This document shows, piece by piece, positions 19,673 through 29,198 of a DNA stretch of 64,000 nt (positions are counted from its first letter, which is position 1; each line of letters begins with the position of its first letter). Under the pieces are notes generated by a model that saw nothing but the letters and a program-made list of their open reading frames with translations, was not told the origin of the DNA and made no database searches. The stretch is from NCBI RefSeq assembly GCF_000420165.1, contig NZ_ATUK01000010.1, forward strand, positions 434,001 through 498,000, read 5' to 3'. Made by a program: the position numbers and the translations under genes. This DNA comes from Thioalkalivibrio sp. AKL19. Its GTDB lineage: Bacteria; Pseudomonadota; Gammaproteobacteria; Ectothiorhodospirales; Ectothiorhodospiraceae.

Positions 19673-22015
19673 TCAGTCGTTCGGGCCGGGTACCAGGACC
19701 TCGCGGTTGCCGTTCGACTGCACCGGGCTGACCAGGCCGGCGGCCTCCATGTCCTCGACCATGCGCGCGGCCCGGTTGTAGCCGATCTTGAGCCGGCGCT
19801 GGACAAACGAGATCGAGGCCTTGCGCGACTCGATTACCACCTGCACGGCCTGGTCGTACAGCGGGTCCGATTCGCTCTCGCCCCCGTCCGGCGACTCCAG
19901 CCCGGGGATGCTGGCCGCGCCCGCCTCGGGCTCGTCGAGGATGGCCTCGTTGTAGTCCGGCTCGCCGGTGGACTTCAGGTACTCGACCACCTGATGCACC
20001 TCGTTGTCGCCGACGAAGGCCCCGTGCACGCGCTCGGGCATCGCCTTGCCGGGCGGCAGGTAGAGCATGTCGCCATGCCCCAGCAGGTGTTCCGCGCCCA
20101 TCTGGTCAAGGATGGTGCGCGAGTCCACGCGCGAGGAGACCTGGAAGGCGATGCGGCTGGGGATGTTGGCCTTGATCAGGCCGGTGATCACGTCCACCGA
20201 CGGGCGCTGTGTCGCCAGGATCAGGTGGATGCCGGCGGCGCGGGCCTTCTGCGCCAGGCGCGCGATCAGCTCCTCCACCTTCTTGCCGACCACCATCATC
20301 ATGTCGGCGAATTCGTCGACCACGATCACGATGAACGGCAGTGGCTCCAGCTCCGGCGCCTCGGTCTCGGTGATCGCCTCCTCCGGCTTGAACAACGGGT
20401 CCTTCAGCGGCTCGCCAGCGGCCTGGGCATCACGCACCTTCTTGTTGAAGCCACCGATGTTGCGAACGCCCATCGCCGACATCAGCTTGTAGCGCCGTTC
20501 CATCTCGGCCACCGCCCAGCGCAGAGCGTTGGAGGCGTCCTTCATGTCGGTGACCACCGGGCACAGCAGATGCGGGATGCCTTCGTAGACCGAAAGCTCC
20601 AGCATCTTCGGGTCGATCAGGATCAGGCGCACATCGTCCGGCGTGGACTTGTACAAGAGCGACAACAGCATCGCGTTGACGCCCACGGATTTCCCGGAAC
20701 CCGTCGTACCGGCCACCAGCAGGTGCGGCATCTTCGCCAGATCCGCCATCACCGGCCCGCCGCCGATGTCCTTGCCCAGCGCCATGGTCAGCGGCGACTT
20801 GTTCGAGTCGAACAGATCCGAACGCAGGATCTCGGACAGGGCCACGATCTCGCGATTCTCGTTCGGGATCTCCAGCCCCACCGTGGACTTGCCCGGGATC
20901 ACCTCGACGATGCGCACCGCCATCACCGACAGCGAGCGCGCGAGATCGGTGGACAGCCCGGAGATGCGCGAGGCCTTGACCCCAGCGGCCGGCTGCAATT
21001 CGAAGCGGGTGATCACCGGCCCCGGCTGCACCGCGACCACCTCGACCTCCACGCCGAAGTCCTTCAGCTTCAGTTCCACCAGGCGGGAGAGCGCCTGCAA
21101 CGACTCCTCGGAGAATCCGTCGGGCGGCGGCGGCGCCTCGTCCAGCAGGGACAGCGGCGGGCGGGGATCCGCACCCGCGCCCTCGGTGAACAGCGGAACC
21201 TGTTTCTCTTTCTGCACCCGCGGGCTGGGCGGCGGCGTCTCGATGCGCGGTTCCACCCGCGAGGGCGGCCGCTTCTCGGTGCGCTTGCGCTCCTTCTCCA
21301 CCCGGGTCTCGCGCTCCGCGCGCTCGCGGGCGCCAATGCGACGGTCGCGGGCGGAGTCGATCATTGCACGCGCACGCTCCCAGCCACGCACGGCCAGCTG
21401 GCCGAGGCGATCCATCAGCAGGAACCAGGACAACCCGGTGAACAGGGTCACCCCGGCCAGGAACAGCGCCAGCAGGACCAGTGTCCCGCCCACCAGGCTG
21501 AGCCCGGCCACTGCCCAGCCGCCGAACAGGTCCCCCAGGATGCCGCCGGCATGCACCGGCATCCCGCCTGGCATCAGGTGCAATGCCGCCAGCGCGGAAC
21601 CGGCGATCAGCGCCACGATCAGTGCCAGACCGCGTACGGTGAGCTCCATTGGGCTGGCGATCTGGGCCTCGCGGCGATGCCGGAACAGCCACCAGCCAAT
21701 ACCCGCGACCGCCAGCGGGATCAGGTAGGCCAGATAACCCAGCAGGTGAAAGGCGATATCCGCGAACCAGGCCCCGGTGGTGCCACCAAGGTTGCGCAGG
21801 CCCTCGCCGTCACCCGTGGTCGACCACGCGGCATCCCCGGGGTGATAGCTGGCCAGCGCCACCAGCAGGTAGAGCGCCAGCATGCCGAAGATCAGCAGCG
21901 CGCCCTCGCGTAGCCCGCGCAGCAACTGCCCGCTCAGGCTCGGCGGGGCAACCGGCTCTGTTGCCTTGCCGCCCTTGGCGCCCTTGCCTCCGGATTTGGC
22001 CTTGCTTGCGGCCAT
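19673..22015 (-). CDS. ftsK: DNA translocase FtsK
   Basis: Septal DNA pump needed for chromosome dimer resolution and division. The 780-residue protein has four or five N-terminal membrane helices (about 35-190), a short charged linker (about 195-290), the RecA-like motor with Walker [10 protein letters not shown] and Walker [15 protein letters not shown], and a C-terminal winged-helix gamma domain (about 715-780, [21 protein letters not shown]) that reads KOPS. The linker is shorter than in E. coli, as in many gammaproteobacteria. Confidence 0.96.
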   Translation of the reverse strand: MAASKAKSGGKGAKGGKATEPVAPPSLSGQLLRGLREGALLIFGMLALYLLVALASYHPGDAAWSTTGDGEGLRNLGGTTGAWFADIAFHLLGYLAYLIPLAVAGIGWWLFRHRREAQIASPMELTVRGLALIVALIAGSALAALHLMPGGMPVHAGGILGDLFGGWAVAGLSLVGGTLVLLALFLAGVTLFTGLSWFLLMDRLGQLAVRGWERARAMIDSARDRRIGARERAERETRVEKERKRTEKRPPSRVEPRIETPPPSPRVQKEKQVPLFTEGAGADPRPPLSLLDEAPPPPDGFSEESLQALSRLVELKLKDFGVEVEVVAVQPGPVITRFELQPAAGVKASRISGLSTDLARSLSVMAVRIVEVIPGKSTVGLEIPNENREIVALSEILRSDLFDSNKSPLTMALGKDIGGGPVMADLAKMPHLLVAGTTGSGKSVGVNAMLLSLLYKSTPDDVRLILIDPKMLELSVYEGIPHLLCPVVTDMKDASNALRWAVAEMERRYKLMSAMGVRNIGGFNKKVRDAQAAGEPLKDPLFKPEEAITETEAPELEPLPFIVIVVDEFADMMMVVGKKVEELIARLAQKARAAGIHLILATQRPSVDVITGLIKANIPSRIAFQVSSRVDSRTILDQMGAEHLLGHGDMLYLPPGKAMPERVHGAFVGDNEVHQVVEYLKSTGEPDYNEAILDEPEAGAASIPGLESPDGGESESDPLYDQAVQVVIESRKASISFVQRRLKIGYNRAARMVEDMEAAGLVSPVQSNGNREVLVPGPND

Positions 22016-22062
22016 GCGCTCCCCAATGGTCCGGCCCGCGGCGCGGGCAACTTTTCAAGGAA

Positions 22063-22210
22063 GCGCTGAATAAAGCCATCCTGGCTTTCTCAGCGCACGC
22101 TGCACTGCAAACGCGGTTCGCAGCTTGTTTCACAATCGACCACCTGCGGTGGTCGATTGCGGCGGCACCTCCTTGTGCCGCCGGGAAACGCCGATGAATC
22201 GGCGTTTCCC
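22063..22210. repeat. Tandem array of four hairpins upstream of ftsK
   Basis: Four palindromes lie almost back to back: an imperfect one at 22063-22096 (GCGCTGA/TCAGCGC enclosing AAAGCCA/TGGCTTT), AATCGACCACC with its complement around a TGC loop (22134-22158), GGCGGCAC/GTGCCGCC (22161-22182) and GGGAAACGCCGAT/ATCGGCGTTTCCC (22183-22210). No ORF is credible here. This looks like a mobile-element remnant or a MITE-like repeat rather than a terminator, since neither neighbour ends here. Confidence 0.75.
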
Positions 22211-22393
22211 GGGATCATCGCGCAGTTTACCGGTTAAAACGTTCTTCGTGGGGCCAAGCCTGCCCAGCCTGAGAACCGCGTCCGGTCCGGCTTTCCTCCG
22301 ACAGGCTGCCCCCACACGGCGAGTCCTGCCATTGTGGGAGCGGGCTTGCCCGCGAAGCCCCCGCCCGGGCCGCCACCGGCAAAGAGCCGCCGC

Positions 22394-23638
22394 TCACTCC
22401 CGTCGACAACCCCACACCGCAAACACCGGGTCCGCATACTCCAGCCGCCCGGCATACGGATCATCCGCCGGCCGCGGCAGACCGCGCAGGGAAAAGGTCG
22501 CGAGATCCATGAAACCGGCGCGCAGGAACAGGTCCAGCACCAGCCCCATGCGCTCGAAGTCGTACAGGCGTTCCCAGACCGCGATCGCCTTGGTCGGGAA
22601 GCAGCGGTCGGAGAACGTCACCATGAACACCCCACCCGGACTCAACACCTCGCGGACCGCGTGGAACACCGCCTCCGGCTGCGTCAGATACTCGACCGAG
22701 GCGGTACAGACCACGGCGTCGAAGCTCCGCGGTGAAAAAGGCAACTCGGGACGCGCATTGAGGTCCTGCACATGAGCGGACGCCAGGCGGGGGTTGTCCG
22801 CCAGCTCCTGCGCGTTCATGCCCAGCCCGATCACCGCTTCCGGCGTCTCTACCCGGTCCAGATGCGACTCCCAGCTGCTCATCAGGTCGAGCACCCGCGC
22901 ACCGGCCGGGATGCAGGCGCCATACAGCGCGGCGATCTCGGCGCGCGCGGTAGCGTCCAGGTGGTGCACCCGGCGGGGTTCGGCATAGAACGCCGCATCG
23001 GGGTCCGGATCCTCGCGTTCCAGCGCGCCGTCGGCCCAGAAGTCGGTCGGCCGGCCGCGCCAGCGCGCCTGCATGCCGGGCCCCCGGGCCGTTAGCAGCC
23101 GGGCCACATCCACCGACCGGCCGTCATCACGCCCGTGGGCGTGGCGGGCCATGACCCGCGCCTGCAACCGCAGCTCATGGTCCGCCAGTGGATGGTTCAG
23201 ATCCGCCACCAGGCGGTCATCCTCCAGCGCCCCGACCCGGAACAGCTCGCGATCCCCGGCCTCGATGCCCGCATGGCCGGCAATGAACGCCCTCGGGTAA
23301 AAACGACCCGCACGGGGCTCCACCCGGCGATGCCTGCGCAGACCACGATTGAACGCCGACCCCGGGAGCTCCCGCACCCGACCCACCGCCCCCGGCGGGA
23401 CCAGGACCGCGGCTGACGCCCGCGAGGCCTCGTGTACCGCCCCCACTCCCAGCGCGTGCAGGGCTGTGCCCAAATCACCCGGCCAGTGGTCCCGCTCCGG
23501 CAACAGCCTCGGCAACAACAGACATTCGCGGTGACGGACCTTGTCACTCGCCCAGTCCAGCATGAACCCGATATCCGCTGTGCCGCCCGGGTTCGACCGG
23601 GATGGCGCCTCGATCCGGTTGGCAAACGGGTCCCGCAT
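22394..23638 (-). CDS. SAM-dependent methyltransferase with N-terminal FKBP/SlyD-like segment
   Basis: A 414-residue protein. The C-terminal part (about 235-400) is a class I methyltransferase: GARVLDLMSSWESHL is the SAM-binding motif, followed by VIGLGMNAQEL, FDAVVCTASVEYLTQPEAV and LSPGGVFMVTFSDR. Before it, about residues 105-175, ADLNHPLADHELRLQARV resembles the insert-in-flap DxNHPLAGxxL motif of SlyD-type FKBP prolyl isomerases. The first 100 residues look unlike either. The substrate is unknown; the domain combination is described under findings. Confidence 0.78.
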   Translation of the reverse strand: MRDPFANRIEAPSRSNPGGTADIGFMLDWASDKVRHRECLLLPRLLPERDHWPGDLGTALHALGVGAVHEASRASAAVLVPPGAVGRVRELPGSAFNRGLRRHRRVEPRAGRFYPRAFIAGHAGIEAGDRELFRVGALEDDRLVADLNHPLADHELRLQARVMARHAHGRDDGRSVDVARLLTARGPGMQARWRGRPTDFWADGALEREDPDPDAAFYAEPRRVHHLDATARAEIAALYGACIPAGARVLDLMSSWESHLDRVETPEAVIGLGMNAQELADNPRLASAHVQDLNARPELPFSPRSFDAVVCTASVEYLTQPEAVFHAVREVLSPGGVFMVTFSDRCFPTKAIAVWERLYDFERMGLVLDLFLRAGFMDLATFSLRGLPRPADDPYAGRLEYADPVFAVWGCRRE

Positions 23639-23723
23639 GGGCTCTCTCCTGACGCGGCAACGCGGACTGCCACGGTGACAGCGTACCGGTTATGGTACGA
23701 CCAAGCCCCCACCGGAAGCTCGC

Positions 23724-24842
<1,119 letters not shown>

Positions 24843-24870
24843 CACGAACCGCAGCAGGGAGAGACGCCTC

Positions 24871-25200
24871 ATGGCGGAGACCTTTCTGGTGGCCATCATC
24901 GACCAGGACCGCGAAGAACAGGCCCTGGCCATCGCCGACGAAGAAGGCGGCGCGGACGGCACGGTATTGCATGGCTCGGGCCTCGGCTTCCCCGAGCACA
25001 TGACCTTCCTCGGCGTGACCTACCAGGGCAACGAATCGGTCTGTGTATGGCAACTGGAGACCGAGCAGGCCGAACGCATCGCCCGCCGTCTGAACCTGGA
25101 GCTGGACTTGTTTCAGCCCTACAACGGACTTGCCTTTACCCTGGATACCGCCGCGCTGCAGGGCATGAAATTCGTCGGCCACCTGACGCATACGCCCTGA
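24871..25200 (+). CDS. Small PII-like (ferredoxin-fold) protein 1
   Basis: A 109-residue soluble protein (AETFLVAIIDQDREEQALAIADEEGGADGTVLHGSG in outline: strand, helix, strand with glycine turn). The predicted beta-alpha-beta arrangement and the GADGTVLHGSG turn suggest a PII-like fold without a canonical T-loop uridylylation site. It shares overall layout with the next gene. Because both follow the ion channel gene on one strand, they may regulate transport. The family assignment is tentative. Confidence 0.55.
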   Translation: MAETFLVAIIDQDREEQALAIADEEGGADGTVLHGSGLGFPEHMTFLGVTYQGNESVCVWQLETEQAERIARRLNLELDLFQPYNGLAFTLDTAALQGMKFVGHLTHTP

Positions 25201-25227
25201 CACGATCCGAACGCCGGAGACTTCGCC

Positions 25228-25578
25228 ATGCAATTCGTTCTGCTCGTCGCCGTAGTCCCTCGCAGTCAGGCCGATCGCGCCATCGAGACGGTTCAGCGTC
25301 TCGGAGCCGCCGGACTGACCCTGCTGGACGGTCAGGGTATTGCCCAGCTGCGGCGCAACCCGGTGATGGACCTGAAAGACTCGTCCGGCCGCAAGGTGTT
25401 ACTGATGGTCCTGGAGGCCGGGCTGGCCCGACGCATACTGGAGCGGCTGGACACGGAACTGGATTTGAGCCAGTCGGGCAATGGGTTTGCCGTCACTCTG
25501 CCCATCAAGGGCATCGCCGGGATCAAGCCGGAGCAGATCGAACACCTGCTGCGCACGCTCCCGGACGGCCCCGCGTAG
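25228..25578 (+). CDS. Small PII-like (ferredoxin-fold) protein 2
   Basis: A 116-residue soluble protein: QFVLLVAVVPRSQADRAIETVQRLGAAGLTLLDGQGI has the strand-helix-strand pattern of PII proteins, followed by a second strand-helix unit (KVLLMVLEAGLARRILERLDTELDL) similar in position to the first PII-like gene. No conserved tyrosine for uridylylation is evident. It is convergent with the BCCT gene, only three bases apart. Confidence 0.55.
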   Translation: MQFVLLVAVVPRSQADRAIETVQRLGAAGLTLLDGQGIAQLRRNPVMDLKDSSGRKVLLMVLEAGLARRILERLDTELDLSQSGNGFAVTLPIKGIAGIKPEQIEHLLRTLPDGPA

Positions 25579-25581
25579 CCT

Positions 25582-27126
25582 TCAACGCCAGGGTGGCTCC
25601 ACGCCCTCGACGCGGTATTCGCGGCCCAGCGCGCGCATCAGGCTAATGCAGCAGAAAACCAGGATGATCGCGACCGGCAGCCCGGCGGTCAGCGAGCCGG
25701 TCTGCAGGCTGTCCAGCGCGCGTTCGCCACCGACGATCAGCAGCGTGGCGGCCACCGCCCCCTCGGTGATACCCCAGATCACGCGCTGGCGCTTCGGCGA
25801 GTGCTTCGACCCGCGCGAGATCAGCGCATCCACCACGTAGGTGCCCGAAGCCGAGGAGGTGATGAAATAGGTCGCGATCAGCAGCGTGGCGATCCCGGAG
25901 GCAAAGGTCGTCCACGGCAGCTGGGCCAGGGTCGCGTAGAGGGCCACGGTGGTGTCCTCGGCGACCGCGGCGGCGATGCCCGCGCCCTCGTCGAACAGCT
26001 CCATGTGCAGCGCGGTGCCGCCGAAGATCGCCATCCAGGCGAACACGAACAGCGTGGGCAGCGCGAGCACGCCGACGATGAACTCGCGGATGGTGCGCCC
26101 GCGCGAGATGCGCGCGATGAAGATGCCCACGAACGGCGACCAGGCGATCCACCAGGCCCAATAGAACATCGTCCAGTCCTTCTGCCACTCGGAGCCGCCG
26201 ATCGCGTCGGTATGCAGGCTCAGCTCGATCAGCTGCTGGAAGTAGCCGCCGGTGGAGTCGAGCAGGAAACGCAGGATGAACAGCGTCGGGCCGGCGAACA
26301 GCACGAACAGCATGAAGCTGATCGCCAGCACCAGGTTGAACACGCTGACCCACTTGAGCCCGCGATCCAGCCCGGAGATCACCGACAGCACGGCCACCGC
26401 CGTGATCGCGGTGATGATGCCGACCTGGTACCAGTGCGAGACCGGCATGTCCACGAGCACGTTGAGCCCGGTGTTGAGCTGCATCGCCCCGAAACCCAGC
26501 GAGGTGGCCAGCCCGAACAGTGTGCCGAACACCGCGAGGATGTCGATCACGTGCCCGATCGGGCCGTAGATGCGATCCCCCAGCAACGGGTAGAAGATCG
26601 AGCGAATGGTCAGCGGCAGGCGGTGGCGAAAGCTGAAGTACGCCACCGACAGCCCCAGCACCACGTACACCGCCCAGGCATGCAGCCCCCAGTGGAAGAA
26701 GGTGTAGACCATCGCCTGGCGCGCGGCCTCGGCGGTCTCGCCATCACCGGCCGGCGGGTTCTGGTAGTGCAGGACCGGCTCGGCCACGCTCCAGAACACC
26801 AGCCCAATGCCCATGCCGGCGGAAAACAGCATTGCGAACCAGGCGGCGAACCCGAACTCCGGCCGGTCATCCGGCTGCCCCAGCCGGATCGCGCCGTAGC
26901 GGCTGAATCCCAGCCAGACCAGGAACCCGAGGAAGAACGTGACCACCAGCAGGTAGCCCCAGCCGAGGTATTCGGTAATGAACCCGTGGATGCCGTCGAA
27001 CACCGTGCTGGCGGTGGACGGCAAGGCCACCCCGAAGGCAACGAACATCACCACCATGATCGCGGAGGCGGTGAACACGGTGGGATTCACCGTCGAGAAG
27101 AAGGCTTCCGGGCGGTACTGGCTCAT
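25582..27126 (-). CDS. BCCT family betaine/carnitine/choline-type transporter
   Basis: A 513-residue inner-membrane carrier with about twelve helices. The GMGIGLVFWSVAEP motif and the signature FYWAWWIAWSPFVGIFIARISRGRTIREF (key WWIAWSPFVG and SRGRTIRE) define the BCCT family; GMGIG is found in Na+-coupled members such as BetP. It probably imports a compatible solute. The ATG at 27126 was chosen; an earlier in-frame ATG lies inside the upstream PEBP gene. The C-terminus is short, so a BetP-like osmosensing tail is absent. Confidence 0.93.
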   Translation of the reverse strand: MSQYRPEAFFSTVNPTVFTASAIMVVMFVAFGVALPSTASTVFDGIHGFITEYLGWGYLLVVTFFLGFLVWLGFSRYGAIRLGQPDDRPEFGFAAWFAMLFSAGMGIGLVFWSVAEPVLHYQNPPAGDGETAEAARQAMVYTFFHWGLHAWAVYVVLGLSVAYFSFRHRLPLTIRSIFYPLLGDRIYGPIGHVIDILAVFGTLFGLATSLGFGAMQLNTGLNVLVDMPVSHWYQVGIITAITAVAVLSVISGLDRGLKWVSVFNLVLAISFMLFVLFAGPTLFILRFLLDSTGGYFQQLIELSLHTDAIGGSEWQKDWTMFYWAWWIAWSPFVGIFIARISRGRTIREFIVGVLALPTLFVFAWMAIFGGTALHMELFDEGAGIAAAVAEDTTVALYATLAQLPWTTFASGIATLLIATYFITSSASGTYVVDALISRGSKHSPKRQRVIWGITEGAVAATLLIVGGERALDSLQTGSLTAGLPVAIILVFCCISLMRALGREYRVEGVEPPWR

Positions 27127-27161
27127 CAAAAACGTCCGGGTTTCCGTTCGGGAGTGGGGCG

Positions 27162-27626
27162 TCAGTTCGACGCGTCGGGATCCGGGGTGGCGGCACACAA
27201 CGCCCCGGTCAGGTCGGCCTCGGCCAGCACGTGGCCCTCGGCCGCAGCATCGAACTGGGTGCGCGTCGCACCCGGCGCCAGATCCAGCTCGGCGTCCAGG
27301 GCCAGCAGGCGGAAGCGATAACGGTGGCAACCCTCCGGCGGAATCGGACCCAGATAGCCGACCTTGCCGAAGGCATCCAGACCCACCCGTCCCTCGCTCG
27401 GCAGATGGAGGGCATCCACCCGGTGGGTATCGGGCGGCAGGTTCCAGACCAGCCAGTGCGTCACCTCGCCCAGTGGCGAGTCCAGATCCTCGAGGACAAG
27501 CGCCAGGCTATGCACCGCATCCGGCACATCCCGGATCTCCAGTGGCGGCAGTTCGTTCGCATCGCGGGCCGATGCTGCAACCGGCATCGCCTCGCCATCC
27601 TGAAAGGCCGGGCTGATCAGCCGCAT
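27162..27626 (-). CDS. PEBP family protein (YbhB/YbcL-like)
   Basis: A 154-residue phosphatidylethanolamine-binding-protein family member. The first pocket motif appears as LVLEDLDSPLGEVTHWLVWNLP and the second as GYLGPIPPEGCHRYRFRL. No signal peptide is visible, so it is likely cytosolic like YbhB. Function of bacterial PEBPs is poorly known. It precedes the BCCT gene by 35 bases on the same strand and shares a divergent promoter region with the MBL gene. Confidence 0.88.
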   Translation of the reverse strand: MRLISPAFQDGEAMPVAASARDANELPPLEIRDVPDAVHSLALVLEDLDSPLGEVTHWLVWNLPPDTHRVDALHLPSEGRVGLDAFGKVGYLGPIPPEGCHRYRFRLLALDAELDLAPGATRTQFDAAAEGHVLAEADLTGALCAATPDPDASN

Positions 27627-27721
27627 CCCTTCGTCTCCTCTATCGGGCCCTGTCGACCGCTCTCAGCCTCGCCCGCCGTCGACGGCGGGTCAACCGTCGG
27701 GAACACGGGGCGCCGGAGGAA

Positions 27722-27735
27722 TTGATCCCGATCAA
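27722..27735. promoter_or_regulatory. Perfect FNR/Anr-type box
   Basis: TTGATCCCGATCAA is a perfect match to the FNR/Anr consensus TTGAT-N4-ATCAA. It lies 53 bases before the start codon of the plus-strand MBL gene and 96 bases before the divergent PEBP gene, a position fit for oxygen-responsive control of either operon. Binding is inferred, not shown. Confidence 0.55.
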
Positions 27736-27788
27736 CGATCCCGCTCGCAGTTGCGCAACGATCCCGCCCCATGCGTACACTTCGCGGT

Positions 27789-29189
27789 ATGGCACAACTT
27801 ACCTTCATGGGCGCGACCGGCGAAGTCACCGGATCACGCTATCTCCTCGAGACCGACGACACCCGCATCCTGCTGGAATGCGGCCTGCACCAGGGTGGCA
27901 ATGACGCCGACGAGGCCAACCGCGAACCGCTCGCGGAACTCGCCGGTCAACTCGACGCCGTCGTCCTGTCCCACGGCCACCTGGATCACTCGGGGCTCCT
28001 GCCCAAGCTGGTGCGCGACGGCTACCGCGGCCCGATCTACTGCACACCGGGGACCGAGGAACTGCTCGAGATCATGCTCGAGGACGCGGCCTTCGTGATG
28101 AGCAAGGACATCGAGTGGGAGAACAAGTGGCGCCGGCGCGCGGACAAGCCCCTGGTCGAGCCGGTCTACGACATCGACGACGTCGCAACCACCCTGGGAC
28201 TCTGCAAGGCCGTGCCCTACGGTGACACGCAAACCATTGCCGGCGACATCCGGCTGACCTTCCGGGACGCCGGGCACATCCTCGGCTCCGCGATCGTCGA
28301 CCTGATCGTGCCGTCCGGCGGGCGCGACCGGCACCTGGTCTTCTCCGGTGATCTCGGCAACCCCGACGCCGTGCTGATGCACGAACCCGCGCGGATGGAA
28401 CACGCGGATCACGTGCTGCTGGAGAGCACCTACGGCGATCGCGACCACCGGCCGATGGACGAGACCATCGAGGAATTCGCGAAGATCCTCGCGGAGGCCG
28501 CCGCCAGCGGTGGCAACGTGATGATCCCGGCCTTCGCGGTCGGGCGCACCCAGGAGATCCTCTACCACCTGGGCATGCTGCACCACGCCGGGCGCCTGCC
28601 GCAGCAAAAGATATTCCTCGACAGCCCGATGGCGATCAAGGTGACCGAGCTCTACGCCCGGCTGCACAAGTCCCTGAAAAGCGAGGACATGGAGCGCCTG
28701 CACAAGGCCGCGAACGGCGACCCGGCTGGCTACCTGCCCGGGCTGCAGGTCTGTCGCACGGTCGAGGAGTCCATGGCGATCAACCGCATCACTGGCGGCG
28801 CGATCATCATCGCCGGGGCCGGCATGTGCAACGGCGGGCGCATCCGTCATCACATGAAGTACAACCTGTGGCGACGCGAGGCGCACCTGGTCATCGTCGG
28901 CTTCCAGGCCTCGGGTACGCTGGGGCGGCGGCTGGTCGATGGCGCCGAGCGGGTCAAGCTGCTGGGCGACGAGGTCGCGGTGAACGCGAAGGTCCACACC
29001 CTGGGCGGCTTCTCCGCCCATGCCGGGCGTACTCAGCTACTGGACTGGGCACGCGGCTTCCGCGATCAGCCGGTGTTCCACCTGGTTCACGGCGAGCCGG
29101 AGGCACGCGAGGCGCTGGCCGCCGGCCTGCGCGACGAGCTGGGCGCCGAGGCCCACGTACCGGCCTTTGGCGAGACCATCACGCTGTAA
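27789..29189 (+). CDS. MBL-fold/beta-CASP metallo-hydrolase (RNA-processing type)
   Basis: A 466-residue metallo-beta-lactamase-fold hydrolase from the ATG at 27789. The zinc motif SHGHLDHSG, the later GHILGSAIVDL, the beta-CASP motifs (MIPAFAVGRTQEILYHL; IIIAGAGMCNGGRIRHH) and the RNA-specificity region (HTLGGFSAHAGRTQLLDW) are present. Relatives include YSH1/CPSF73-like and bacterial RNA exonucleases. It is the first gene of an apparent operon with an Na/Pi-type transporter and an RNA ligase. An alternative start at 27771 is possible. Confidence 0.92.
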   Translation: MAQLTFMGATGEVTGSRYLLETDDTRILLECGLHQGGNDADEANREPLAELAGQLDAVVLSHGHLDHSGLLPKLVRDGYRGPIYCTPGTEELLEIMLEDAAFVMSKDIEWENKWRRRADKPLVEPVYDIDDVATTLGLCKAVPYGDTQTIAGDIRLTFRDAGHILGSAIVDLIVPSGGRDRHLVFSGDLGNPDAVLMHEPARMEHADHVLLESTYGDRDHRPMDETIEEFAKILAEAAASGGNVMIPAFAVGRTQEILYHLGMLHHAGRLPQQKIFLDSPMAIKVTELYARLHKSLKSEDMERLHKAANGDPAGYLPGLQVCRTVEESMAINRITGGAIIIAGAGMCNGGRIRHHMKYNLWRREAHLVIVGFQASGTLGRRLVDGAERVKLLGDEVAVNAKVHTLGGFSAHAGRTQLLDWARGFRDQPVFHLVHGEPEAREALAAGLRDELGAEAHVPAFGETITL

Positions 29190-29198
29190 TCCGCTCGC

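Noticed and set aside
19595..21913. Long plus-strand frame of 772 codons
   Set aside because: It is the antisense of ftsK and has the His/Arg/Gln-rich composition expected from the complementary strand of a high-GC gene.
22063..22210. CRISPR-like array
   Set aside because: The units are different palindromes without a common repeat or spacer periodicity.
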